A stretch of DNA of 64,000 nt from Malus domestica (taxonomy: Eukaryota > Streptophyta > Magnoliopsida > Rosales > Rosaceae). Below, in pieces: positions 32,036-40,193 of this stretch. Location of the stretch: positions 10,449,501-10,513,500 of the forward strand of contig NC_091673.1 in NCBI RefSeq assembly GCF_042453785.1. The letters are read 5' to 3'. How positions within the stretch are numbered: position 1 is the stretch's first letter; every line of letters starts with the position of its first letter. Position numbers and translations under genes: made by a program. The notes beneath the pieces are model-generated. The model was given only the letters and a program-made list of their open reading frames with translations. It was not told the DNA's origin and ran no database searches.

Positions 32036-35000
32036 CTATTTGTAGTAGTACTTCAAGTGATCAGCGTTCCATGGATGGCCAAGGGTCTTGCCATCGGAGC
32101 TTCTAAGTGTGTAAGAGCCAGGGCGACTGATGCCAATGACTTCATACGGTCCATCCCAGTTTGGACTAAGTGTGCCTTCACTCGGGACTCTGTCGCAGAG
32201 TAATCTTTTCTTTAAGACCCAGTCTCCTATTTTGAAAGAACGAGGCTTGACCCTAGAGTCATAATAGTTGGAGATGCGCTGCTTGTAGGCGACATTCCTC
32301 AAGTGAGCTTGGTTTCTGTGTTCCTCGACTAAATCCAAGTTGAGGGTGAGTTGTTTGTCATTTTCACTTTGAATGTAGTTCTGGACTCGGAATGTTGCTT
32401 GCTCGAGCTCAACAGGGACAACCGCCTCTGTGCCAAAGGCAAGTGAGAATGGAGTTTCTCCTGTTGAAATCCGATATGACCAAAGAACTTGGGGTACAAA
32501 TTCTGGCCAACAGCCTTTAGCTTTGTCCAAGCTGGTTTTCAAAGTGCGCTTGATTATTTTGTTGATGGCCTCAACTTGTCCATTAGACTGGGGATGAGCT
32601 GGAGAGGCAAAGCATAAGTTGATGTTGAACTTAGAGCAGAACAACCTGAACTTCTTGTTGTCAAACTGTCGCCCATTGTCAGTGACTATCGCATTGGGAA
32701 TGCCGAATCTACAAAGGATGTTCTTCCACACGAAGTCTTCTATCTTTGCCTCAGTAATGGTTGCCAAGGGTTCTACTTCGGCCCACTTTGTGAAGTAGTC
32801 CACTGCAACGACTGCGTAACAGACTTTGCCCTTCCCTGCCGGCATTGGGCCGATCAAATCAAGTCCCCACTGGGCGAAGGGCCAAGGGCTGATCATAGGA
32901 GTAAGAGGCTCTGGAGGGGAATGAGGAATAGTTGCATATCGTTGACATTTGTCACATGAGCGGGATACTTTGATGGCATCCTGGTGGAGTGTTGGCCAGT
33001 AATATCCTTGGCGAAAAGTCTTGTGTGCTAGGGACCGAGATCCAGCATGATCTCCACAGACTCCCTCATGTATTTCCCGAAGGACGATTTCCGCCTCGGC
33101 AGGCGTAAGACACCTTAAGTATGGCAGGCTAAAACCTCGCTTATAGAGTTGATCATTGATGATCAGGTAGCGGGTAGACTTGTATCGAATTTGCTTAGCC
33201 TGGACTTTATCATTTGGGAGGGTGCCATGAGCAAGGAAATTATAGATCGGGGTGATCCAACTATCCCCCTGTTGTAAGTTGCATACTTCTGCGGCCATGG
33301 TGCTTGGTGTTGCCAACAGTTCGACATGAATTTTTCTTCCAATCTTGTCTTCCACAGCTGAGGCGAGGCGAGCCAGGGCGTCTGCATGACTGTTTGCCGC
33401 TCGAGGAACTTGGGTGATCTGGTAGTGGAAGTGCTTGAGCAAAAGTTGTGTTTGCGCAAGATATGCTGCCATGGAGCTGTCCTTAGCATCAAAGTTGTTG
33501 GTAACCTGGTTGACCACTAATTGGGAGTCACTGAAAATATCAATTTGTTTAACCCCGAGGTGTTTGGCCAAACGTAATCCTGCTAGAAGGGCTTCATACT
33601 CGGCCTCATTGTTTGATGCTTTGAATTTGAAACGAATAGCATACTCCATTGCTACTTTGTCGGGCGTAGTCAAGACTAGTCCCGCTCCACAGCCCTGTTG
33701 GTTGGATGAGCCATCAACATACAGACTCCATGTTGAGGTCGTTGATTCTACTTTCTGAGCTTCCGATGGTAATGAAGCTACTGCTTCAGGTGTAGAAGCA
33801 ATGTCAACAGGATATGTGAAGTCGGCTATGAAATCTGCTACTGCTTGACCTTTTTCGGCTGGTTTTGGTTGGTAGGAGATGTCAAACTCACCCAATGCTA
33901 TCGCCCATTTGATCATTCGTCCAGACGTGTCAGGACTCTGGAGTATCTGTCGAAGAGGGTGATTGGTAAGCACGATGATGGCGTGTGCTTGGAAATAAGG
34001 GCGAAGTTTCCGAGCAGACATGACCAATGCTAGAGCTAATTTCTCAATGTTGGAGTATCGTGTCTCCGCATCTTGTAGGGCCTTGCTAGCGTAGTAGACG
34101 GGCCGTTCGACACCACTGTCCATTCGAATAAGAACAGAACTGACTGCTGAAGCCGAAACCGATAGATAGATGATGAGAGTGTCACCAACTTCTGGTTTGG
34201 AGAGCAGAAGGGCTTTACTCATGTACTCTTTGAGATTCCTGAATGCCTTGGCACATTCCTCCGTCCATGTAATGTACTTCTTATTTCCCTTGAGTGCTTT
34301 GAAGAAAGGAGCACATCTGTCTGTGGCCTTAGAGATGAATCTGGTTAAGGCTGCCACCTTGCCAGTAAGGCTTTGGATGTCTTTTGAAGTTATTGGCTCT
34401 TTCATGTCGAGGATTGCTTTGATCTTTTCAGGGTTAGCTTCAATGCCTCGTTGGCTAATCATGAAGCCTAAGAATTTGCCAGAGCCCACGCCGAAGGCAC
34501 ATTTGTTGGGGTTCAACCTCATTCGATACCTCTTTAGAATGGTGAAAGTTTCAGATAGGTTGGTGATGTGTTGGTCAGCATGTTTGCTCTTGACTAGCAT
34601 ATCATCAACGTAAACTTCCATGCTCTTCCCAATCTGTTCGGCGAACATTGAATTGACCAGTCTCTGATAAGTTGCTCCTGCATTCTTTAGGCCGAAAGGC
34701 ATGACCTTATAGCAATACAGTCCCCTGTCAGTAGTGAAAGCCGTATGTTCTTGGTCTGAGGGGTTCATGAGGATTTGGTTGTATCCTGAATAAGCGTCCA
34801 TGAAGCTCAAGAGCTCACACCCTGCCGTAGAGTCTATAAGTCTATCAATGAGAGGAAGAGGGAAACTATCCTTCGGGCATCCTTTGTTTAGGTCGGTGTA
34901 GTCGACACACATTCTCCACAAGACCTTTTGAAGCAGGAGACTTTCCTTGGTCGGATTTTTCTTAACAAGGACAACATTTGCTACCCATGTTGGGTAATTA

Positions 35001-38000
35001 ACTTCACGGACGAAGCCTATGTCCTTGAGTTTATCAACTTCTGCTTTCATCGCCTCGTATCGCTCAACATCATAAGATCTTCGCCTCTGTTTTGCTGGTT
35101 TGGTCTTGGGATCAATACTCAAGTGGTGACAGATGATATCGGGAGAGATGCCCGGCATATCTTTATATGACCAAGCGAAGACCTCGGCGTTCTCTTGCAA
35201 AAAGGAGATCAGCGACAACCGAAGGAGTGGTGACAAAGTAGTGCCAATCTTCACCATGCGGTCTGGATGGTCTTTGGAGATAGAGACATTCTCTAACTCT
35301 TCAGCGGGTTGTGCTTGCTGGGTGAAGGAGTCATCTCGAAGGTCGTCGGGTTGACTGTTGCTATCAGGAAGATCCAAGTTCGCTTCATCTAGGCTGGTCT
35401 TTACGACTTGGTTATGTATAGAGAGAGTCTCCTTGGGGACAGACAGGTGTTGTTGTTTGACTGAAGTGTTGTAACATGATCGTGCACTAAGCTGATCTCC
35501 TCTGATGTAGCCGTTGCCATGGGGGGTTGGAAATTTCATCAACAGCATATGTGTGGATACCATAGCCTTGAGATCATTGATGCCTGTGCGCCCAAAGATG
35601 ACATTGTATGCCGTCGGGCAATTGACCACTAAGAAGTTAGTGGTAATAGTAGCTGTGTAGGGGCCTGTACCAATGGTGAAGGGTAAGTGTATACTCCCTA
35701 AAGGTTGCACGATATCGCCAGAGAAGCTTATCAGAGGAGAAATCGAGCGATCTAGCAAGTGTTCAGCTACATTAAGTGCCTTGAAAGCTTCAGCAAACAT
35801 GATATTGACTGAAGCACCTGTGTCTATCAGGATTCGTTTCACATCAAAATTTGCTATGTGAGCTTCCACGATCAGCGGGTCATTGTGAGGGTAGATTATA
35901 CCTCTTTCTTCCTCAGGGTAGAAACATATTGGATCCCAGTTAGGCTTTTGATACTTGCCTCCTCTGATGTCTTCCACGTGAAACACTTGATGGCCAGGTC
36001 TCAAAGTTCGTTCACTGCTTTTCATGGCCCTATTGGAAGATTCAGATATGGGTGTGCCGCCGCTTATGGAATATATGACATTCACCTGGCGTTGGTTACG
36101 GTTATCCCTTTGAGGGTGAAGAAGGAATTGATCAATTTTTCCTTCTCGTGCCAAAGTTTCAATACGATCACGGAGGATGATACATTTTTCGCTATCATGG
36201 CCGTTATGCTCATGGTAGCAACAAAACCTGCTCGCGTTATTCGGGGGCGTGTAATCTGGGTGCCTCGGCTTTGGCTTTGGTATCAGGTGAGCTATGCTGG
36301 GGTAAATGGCCGCGCATGTGGCATTCAAGGGCGTGTATGTCTCATACCTTGGGGTAGGGGGTATCTTGACGCGGGTTTGACCCACTGCATTGACTGCCTT
36401 GGGGCGAGCGTTATTGTGGCGATACCCTTGGTTATCGGGATAGTGTCCCTTACTCTTTTTACTGAAAGGAGAGTGGTGAGGATGGAAATCCTTCCTCTTG
36501 CCTTGAAATTGATATGTCTGTTGATTCGGTGAAGCATTATGCAAGGCATGGGGAGGTGCCACTGCTGTTTGGGAAGTCGAGGTCTTCTCATTTAGGTGAG
36601 TCTGGCTTCCACCTCCCACTTGTTGATAAAGGATGGTTGTAGGGGGTTTCTCCTGATATGTCTTTGCCTCGGCGGAGGCATGGTTATAAGCCTGCGCCAT
36701 TACCTCAGAGTAAGTCTTCCAAGTATTGGCATTGATCATGTATTTAAAGAAACAATCACGTAGGCCTGCCGTGAAGGCTTTGAGGGCAGTCTTGTCGTCT
36801 GCCTCGGCACACCGGGAGTATTCATGGCTGAAGCGGCCAGCATACATACGTAATGACTCGTCTGGCTTCTGGCGGATAGTGTACAAGTCATCTGCAGAGT
36901 GCAAGCGATCGGTTTGGAAAATGTGTTGGGAAACAAATAGTTTCCTCAATTCCTCAAATGAGTCTACCGTCTCAGGTGTAAGACGACAATACCAATTTAG
37001 AGCTCCACCAGAGAGGGTGGAGGGGAAGAGAAGACATCGCTCGTCGTCGGTGTGCATCCGGTATGCCATGGTGGACACAAAGAGGTTAAGGTGCTCAATC
37101 GGGTCCTCTTTTCCAGTATAAAGTTGCAAGCCAAGCTTTTGCTTTGTCTTTGCTTGAAGGGGGGTGTTGAGGATCCTCCTTGTAAGAGGGCCAGGCCTGG
37201 GTTGGTTCCAGTCAGGTATTTCAGCCTGACGTTCAGCCTTCAACTTGTTTACTTCCTCAAGAAGTTGTAGGACAAGGGGGTCCTGAGCGGAGTTATGTGT
37301 CACTGGAGCTTTCTTTCGTAAATCTCCATCTCCTATTGGAATTAGGAAGGTTTGATCAAGGGCATGTGATTTTTCCCTGGACTCGCTGTACTGGCTTCCA
37401 GGGTATGTCTGTCGGAACACCTCTGAGTCCCCTGTACCCTCATGTCTCTCTAGGACTTGTTGCCCCTTCCCCAAATTGGTGGCCGGCTTGGGCCGTGGCA
37501 GGGGACCGAGTCTCTCAGAAATCCTTGGGTCATTGATCTTTGAGCTTATATGGATGGAATTCTCTCGACGTTGCTTCAGGAAATCCCGACAATCGCGAAA
37601 GACGGCTTTCGATCCTTCTGCCCCTTCAGCAAAGAGGTGTCTCCCTCCACTTCTCATGGTTCGGGTCGAAGCAACTGGGTTAAGAGAAGCCTCATGTTGA
37701 TTATCAAGTCGAGGGGTAATCTGTTCCCTATCAGGGATATCTATGTCGAATGCATGTGACCCTCCATGTTGGAGGGCACCCAGTTGATGGTTGACTTCCA
37801 CGGGGGCAACAAGCTCGCGTGTCTGAGCTTGCCTAGCTTCGTGGAGTGTCTCGAAGAGCTTCTCATATTGCTCCTGGAGGACCTCATTCCTCATTGCTAT
37901 CTTGTTGTTCTGAGCTTCCAACTCATCGACTTTAGCTTGAAGAAGAACTCGTTTTCCTTCCTTCTTTCGTTGTTTCGCACTATGTGCAAGGGGGGTGTCA

Positions 38001-38032
38001 TTCTGTGTGCTGTGGCTTCCTTCGCTTCCCAT
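32036..38032 (-). CDS. Tat-type gag-pol polyprotein
   Basis: One open frame of 1998 residues with no stop or frameshift. The start is taken at the ATG at 38032 (MGSEGSHS), because upstream codons run into the primer site and LTR. Domain order, residue numbers approximate: coiled-coil N-terminus 20-70; gag 300-455; a zinc-knuckle-like CCYHEHNGHDSEKC at 600; aspartic protease DTGA near 736; reverse transcriptase 1040-1160 with YVDD near 1141; RNase H about 1300-1400; a second RNase H with YVDGSSNQQGCGAG near 1437 to about 1555; integrase with an HHCC finger at 1650-1695 and catalytic Asp (GLDLIGP), Asp (VTDNG) and Glu (GQVEAIN) near 1724, 1784 and 1820. The dual RNase H marks the Tat lineage. 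Key residues are intact, so the protein may be functional. Confidence 0.95.
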   Translation of the reverse strand: MGSEGSHSTQNDTPLAHSAKQRKKEGKRVLLQAKVDELEAQNNKIAMRNEVLQEQYEKLFETLHEARQAQTRELVAPVEVNHQLGALQHGGSHAFDIDIPDREQITPRLDNQHEASLNPVASTRTMRSGGRHLFAEGAEGSKAVFRDCRDFLKQRRENSIHISSKINDPRISERLGPLPRPKPATNLGKGQQVLERHEGTGDSEVFRQTYPGSQYSESREKSHALDQTFLIPIGDGDLRKKAPVTHNSAQDPLVLQLLEEVNKLKAERQAEIPDWNQPRPGPLTRRILNTPLQAKTKQKLGLQLYTGKEDPIEHLNLFVSTMAYRMHTDDERCLLFPSTLSGGALNWYCRLTPETVDSFEELRKLFVSQHIFQTDRLHSADDLYTIRQKPDESLRMYAGRFSHEYSRCAEADDKTALKAFTAGLRDCFFKYMINANTWKTYSEVMAQAYNHASAEAKTYQEKPPTTILYQQVGGGSQTHLNEKTSTSQTAVAPPHALHNASPNQQTYQFQGKRKDFHPHHSPFSKKSKGHYPDNQGYRHNNARPKAVNAVGQTRVKIPPTPRYETYTPLNATCAAIYPSIAHLIPKPKPRHPDYTPPNNASRFCCYHEHNGHDSEKCIILRDRIETLAREGKIDQFLLHPQRDNRNQRQVNVIYSISGGTPISESSNRAMKSSERTLRPGHQVFHVEDIRGGKYQKPNWDPICFYPEEERGIIYPHNDPLIVEAHIANFDVKRILIDTGASVNIMFAEAFKALNVAEHLLDRSISPLISFSGDIVQPLGSIHLPFTIGTGPYTATITTNFLVVNCPTAYNVIFGRTGINDLKAMVSTHMLLMKFPTPHGNGYIRGDQLSARSCYNTSVKQQHLSVPKETLSIHNQVVKTSLDEANLDLPDSNSQPDDLRDDSFTQQAQPAEELENVSISKDHPDRMVKIGTTLSPLLRLSLISFLQENAEVFAWSYKDMPGISPDIICHHLSIDPKTKPAKQRRRSYDVERYEAMKAEVDKLKDIGFVREVNYPTWVANVVLVKKNPTKESLLLQKVLWRMCVDYTDLNKGCPKDSFPLPLIDRLIDSTAGCELLSFMDAYSGYNQILMNPSDQEHTAFTTDRGLYCYKVMPFGLKNAGATYQRLVNSMFAEQIGKSMEVYVDDMLVKSKHADQHITNLSETFTILKRYRMRLNPNKCAFGVGSGKFLGFMISQRGIEANPEKIKAILDMKEPITSKDIQSLTGKVAALTRFISKATDRCAPFFKALKGNKKYITWTEECAKAFRNLKEYMSKALLLSKPEVGDTLIIYLSVSASAVSSVLIRMDSGVERPVYYASKALQDAETRYSNIEKLALALVMSARKLRPYFQAHAIIVLTNHPLRQILQSPDTSGRMIKWAIALGEFDISYQPKPAEKGQAVADFIADFTYPVDIASTPEAVASLPSEAQKVESTTSTWSLYVDGSSNQQGCGAGLVLTTPDKVAMEYAIRFKFKASNNEAEYEALLAGLRLAKHLGVKQIDIFSDSQLVVNQVTNNFDAKDSSMAAYLAQTQLLLKHFHYQITQVPRAANSHADALARLASAVEDKIGRKIHVELLATPSTMAAEVCNLQQGDSWITPIYNFLAHGTLPNDKVQAKQIRYKSTRYLIINDQLYKRGFSLPYLRCLTPAEAEIVLREIHEGVCGDHAGSRSLAHKTFRQGYYWPTLHQDAIKVSRSCDKCQRYATIPHSPPEPLTPMISPWPFAQWGLDLIGPMPAGKGKVCYAVVAVDYFTKWAEVEPLATITEAKIEDFVWKNILCRFGIPNAIVTDNGRQFDNKKFRLFCSKFNINLCFASPAHPQSNGQVEAINKIIKRTLKTSLDKAKGCWPEFVPQVLWSYRISTGETPFSLAFGTEAVVPVELEQATFRVQNYIQSENDKQLTLNLDLVEEHRNQAHLRNVAYKQRISNYYDSRVKPRSFKIGDWVLKKRLLCDRVPSEGTLSPNWDGPYEVIGISRPGSYTLRSSDGKTLGHPWNADHLKYYYK

Positions 38033-38119
38033 GTTGGAGAGGGATGCCTGATCAAAAGAAAGTGTACGAATGATAGAAACCAGCTTGACACAGCTGAAGA
38101 GAGTAGGAATAAGTGTCGT

Positions 38120-38137
38120 TTCCCACAGACGGCGCCA
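38120..38137 (-). other. Primer binding site of the Tat element
   Basis: Two bases inside the 5' LTR the minus strand reads TGGCGCCGTCTGTGGGAA, which begins with the TGG expected opposite a tRNA CCA end. I did not assign the tRNA. Confidence 0.75.
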
Positions 38138-38139
38138 AA

Positions 38140-38660
38140 TGTTGATGCACAAAATCAGCGAAGACTTTGGTACAACAGAAAGTGTCAGGTTTTGTGACCT
38201 TCGCTTGGTTGCTTGGTTGCTTCAGTCACTAGTGAGGATAAGTACGTAAATGAATAGAGACAGAGAAGCAAACACAGGATGTACGTGGTTCACCCAGATT
38301 GGCTACGTCCACGGAGTAGAGGAGTTCTTATTAGTAGTGAAGGGCTTACACAAGTAGAAAGGATCAAGCTCTCAATTTAGTGAGTTCTTGTGAATGATTT
38401 AACACAAAATGGCATTAGGCAATATTGTGGGGGAATGACCCCTATTTATAGAAAAACTTGTAGCTTTGTCACATTGACATGTGTCATGTTGTGATTGGTT
38501 CTTGATGTCGACACGTGCTGCGCTCTGATTGGCTTCTAATCTTGACACGTGTCGAGTAGTGATTGGCCTCCTGGTCGGAGGGGAACTCTTCTGGGTCCTT
38601 GACAGTATAGCGTTGGCCGGTGCTCGGTAGTTTCGGGATTGGTCAAGTATGGTACAAACA
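38140..38660 (-). promoter_or_regulatory. 5' LTR and promoter of the Tat element
   Basis: 521 bp. On the minus strand TATAAATAGGGG (plus 38441-38450) is the core promoter. Upstream, at plus 38490-38570, a partly repeated block has CCAAT motifs (GATTGG in plus view, three times) alternating with CACGTG G-boxes (GACACGTGCTG and GACACGTGTC). Such G-boxes bind bZIP or bHLH factors, so stress or light control is possible (inference). Confidence 0.85.
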
Positions 38661-38935
38661 AATTCCTTGCTAATTTATTGGGTGCTAAGTATTATTGGAT
38701 CGAGAACATGATTTGTGTTAGTTTTACATATATAAAATAAATGGGTAAACGGTTACCCGTTTATAACCGTGGTTAATACTCATAACCGTCCATTTAAGTT
38801 TCGTGAGTAAACGGTTATACCCATAATTGTTTATTTATGTAAACGGTTACCCATAACCATAACCGTTTAATTTAAATAGGCGGATAACCGCGGTTACCCA
38901 TAACCAATGGGTATTTGCTCATCCCTAGTCTTGAC

Positions 38936-39740
38936 CTGCAACACCTCCTCCGGCGACGCGCTGTCGACCACGGGCAGTGCAGCCCATGACTGTCCGAAGA
39001 CAAAAAGATGAAGATATGTTGTGTGTTGAGCTATGGGAAGCTCTCAGTAGAGACTTGCGTACTCCTTTCACATAACACAAAGTTTTCATCAAAATATGCA
39101 GTCCAAGCTCTTGTCTATCAGCAATCCAAGCTCAAAAGGTTACTCCACACAACCAACAATCCCAAGTCCTACACCGACTCCCCTTATAGCGCCATAACTG
39201 AGGCCGAAAATAGAGAATTGAGGAAAGATGATGCCAATGTACAACTTGTGCTTTATGCTGGGAAAATCGATCTCTCAAATGACAATGAGAAGCTCAGAGC
39301 ACATCTGCAAGGCATGCAGTGCAGGGTCATGGAATTGGAAAAACGTTGCAAGAAAATGAAATCTCAAATGGCGAAGTTTTCGAAATCGAAAACACCAAGC
39401 CACACCCGGGCGATGCAGCCCATGACCCGGTTCGAAGCAACCCGACCCAAGACATCAAACGGCTAGAGGAGAGCCGCGTAGTGCAACAGGCGTTTAACTT
39501 TGTTGATTGGTTGAGGTAGAGATTGGAACTCGGATATCAAAGTTTGGAGTTTTAAGGGGACGAGCTCGGCGGTTTTGGAGGAGGGGGAGAGGGTGAGGGC
39601 GGAGCAGGAGAAGATGGAGGCGGAGCCAGGGTTTTGGGGAGGCGGCGACGGGTGCTTTAATGGGTTGGGATTGGAAGACAGTAGCGTTTGGATGCATTTG
39701 AGGGATTTGAAGGGTGTGGGCTGGGGAGTGGCCGGAAAGT
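38936..39740. other. Captured host sequence inside the Pack-MULE
   Basis: GC-richer than all flanking DNA. 38936-39470 holds the NPH3-like fragment. 39540-39740 is a G-rich stretch (GGAGGAGGGGGAGAGGG, GGCGGCGACGGG) that may be a second captured piece of unknown origin. Confidence 0.55.
39008..39466 (+). pseudogene. NPH3/RPT2-like gene fragment captured by the MULE
   Basis: A 152-codon ORF with two segments typical of NPH3-domain proteins. One is YGKLSVETCVLLSHNTKFSS followed by AVQALVYQQSKLKRLL; the other is KLRAHLQGMQCRVMELEKRC then KKMKSQMAKFSKS. In NPH3 proteins these are the end of the NPH3 domain and the following coiled coil, so the BTB domain and most of the NPH3 domain are missing. 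NPH3 proteins act in phototropin signalling as substrate adaptors. Intron-like gaps seem fused or absent. The fragment is unlikely to be functional as it stands, though it could be transcribed. Confidence 0.7.
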
Positions 39741-39892
39741 GGTATTTTCTCTGTCAAGCCTAACGGAGGAATGACAAAAGAGCATAAATCCTAATAGACT
39801 TAGACCACAAGGGTTTAAATCCAAATTTTTTTACCACAGGGGCTATCTTCCGAATACCTTATGACCACGTGGACCATTTATCCGATTAGGTC

Positions 39893-40110
39893 TTATTTTT
39901 ATTTTCAACATATCTCTTCACGTGTGGTAAATTTTCAAGCCTAGTATGTAGAGCACGTGCAACCGTTGGACTTCACACAACAACTTGTTCTGATACCTTG
40001 AAGAAAGTTAAGATTTCACCATAAAACCCTGACTTATAAGTCCATGCAAAGTCCCTCCTATCTATGTGAGATCCATTCTCAATAAAAATAAATTACTAGC
40101 ACTATAGTAT
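39893..40110. repeat. Copy A, right part, after the Pack-MULE
   Basis: Continues the copy A sequence and matches copy B at 45595-45815 (TTTTCAAGC, GTAGAGCACGTG, CACCATAAAA, TTCATGCAAAGTCTCTCCTA in B). Near 39988-40003 the minus strand reads AAGGTATCAGAACAAGTTGT, close to the tRNA-Met type primer site TGGTATCAGAGC of Copia elements. Confidence 0.6.
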
Positions 40111-40193
40111 AGGATGTTGGCAGGTTGGGCTGGGGACATGTAGATGGGTCCAAGAAGGGCTGCAGGCCTTCTCAGGAGTTGGGCTAGGCTGCG

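Larger units (their letters stand above)
25978..38660 (-). mobile_element. Complete Tat-type Ty3/Gypsy LTR retrotransposon
   Basis: A 12,683-bp element transcribed leftward. Its 521-bp LTRs start TGTTGATGCAC and end GTACAAACA in plus-strand view. The target duplication AATTC lies at 25973-25977 and 38661-38665. Order along the minus strand: 5' LTR, primer binding site, gag-pol, a minisatellite, a 181-bp tandem array, a short array, an antisense gene, polypurine tract, 3' LTR. The second RNase H domain downstream of the first, the large size, the 3' tandem arrays and an antisense ORF are all described traits of the Tat/Ogre/Grande lineage. The LTRs differ at two sites in 521, so the insertion is recent. 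Confidence 0.95.
25351..38927. mobile_element. Non-autonomous hAT element split by the Tat retrotransposon
   Basis: The left end TAGGGATGGGCAA (25351) and right end TTGCTCATCCCTA (to 38927) form the TIR. An exact 8-bp duplication GTCTTGAC lies at 25343-25350 and 38928-38935. Both subterminal regions are packed with copies of ACCGTTTA/TAAACGGT and CCCATAACC in various orientations, as expected of transposase binding sites (inference). The original length is about 889 bp (25351-25977 plus 38666-38927). It encodes no transposase. Confidence 0.88.
25168..39892. mobile_element. Pack-MULE carrying an NPH3-family fragment; host of nested hAT and Tat insertions
   Basis: The TIRs at 25168-25319 and 39741-39892 are about 150 bp and mostly identical when one is complemented; both include CTAATCGGATAAATGGTCC and the mirrored TCATTCCTCCGTTAGGCTTG. 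A 9-bp target duplication TTATTTTTA lies at 25159-25167 and 39893-39901, diagnostic of Mutator-like elements. Copy B keeps an empty site near 45585. Without the nested elements it is about 1.1 kb. Its interior (38936-39740) is GC-richer than its surroundings and encodes a gene fragment. No MULE transposase is present, so it is non-autonomous. Confidence 0.85.

Noticed and set aside
35858..36532. Plus-strand 224-codon ORF within the Tat element
   Set aside because: It lies wholly opposite the gag-pol frame and has no family-like motif; a shadow of the coding strand.
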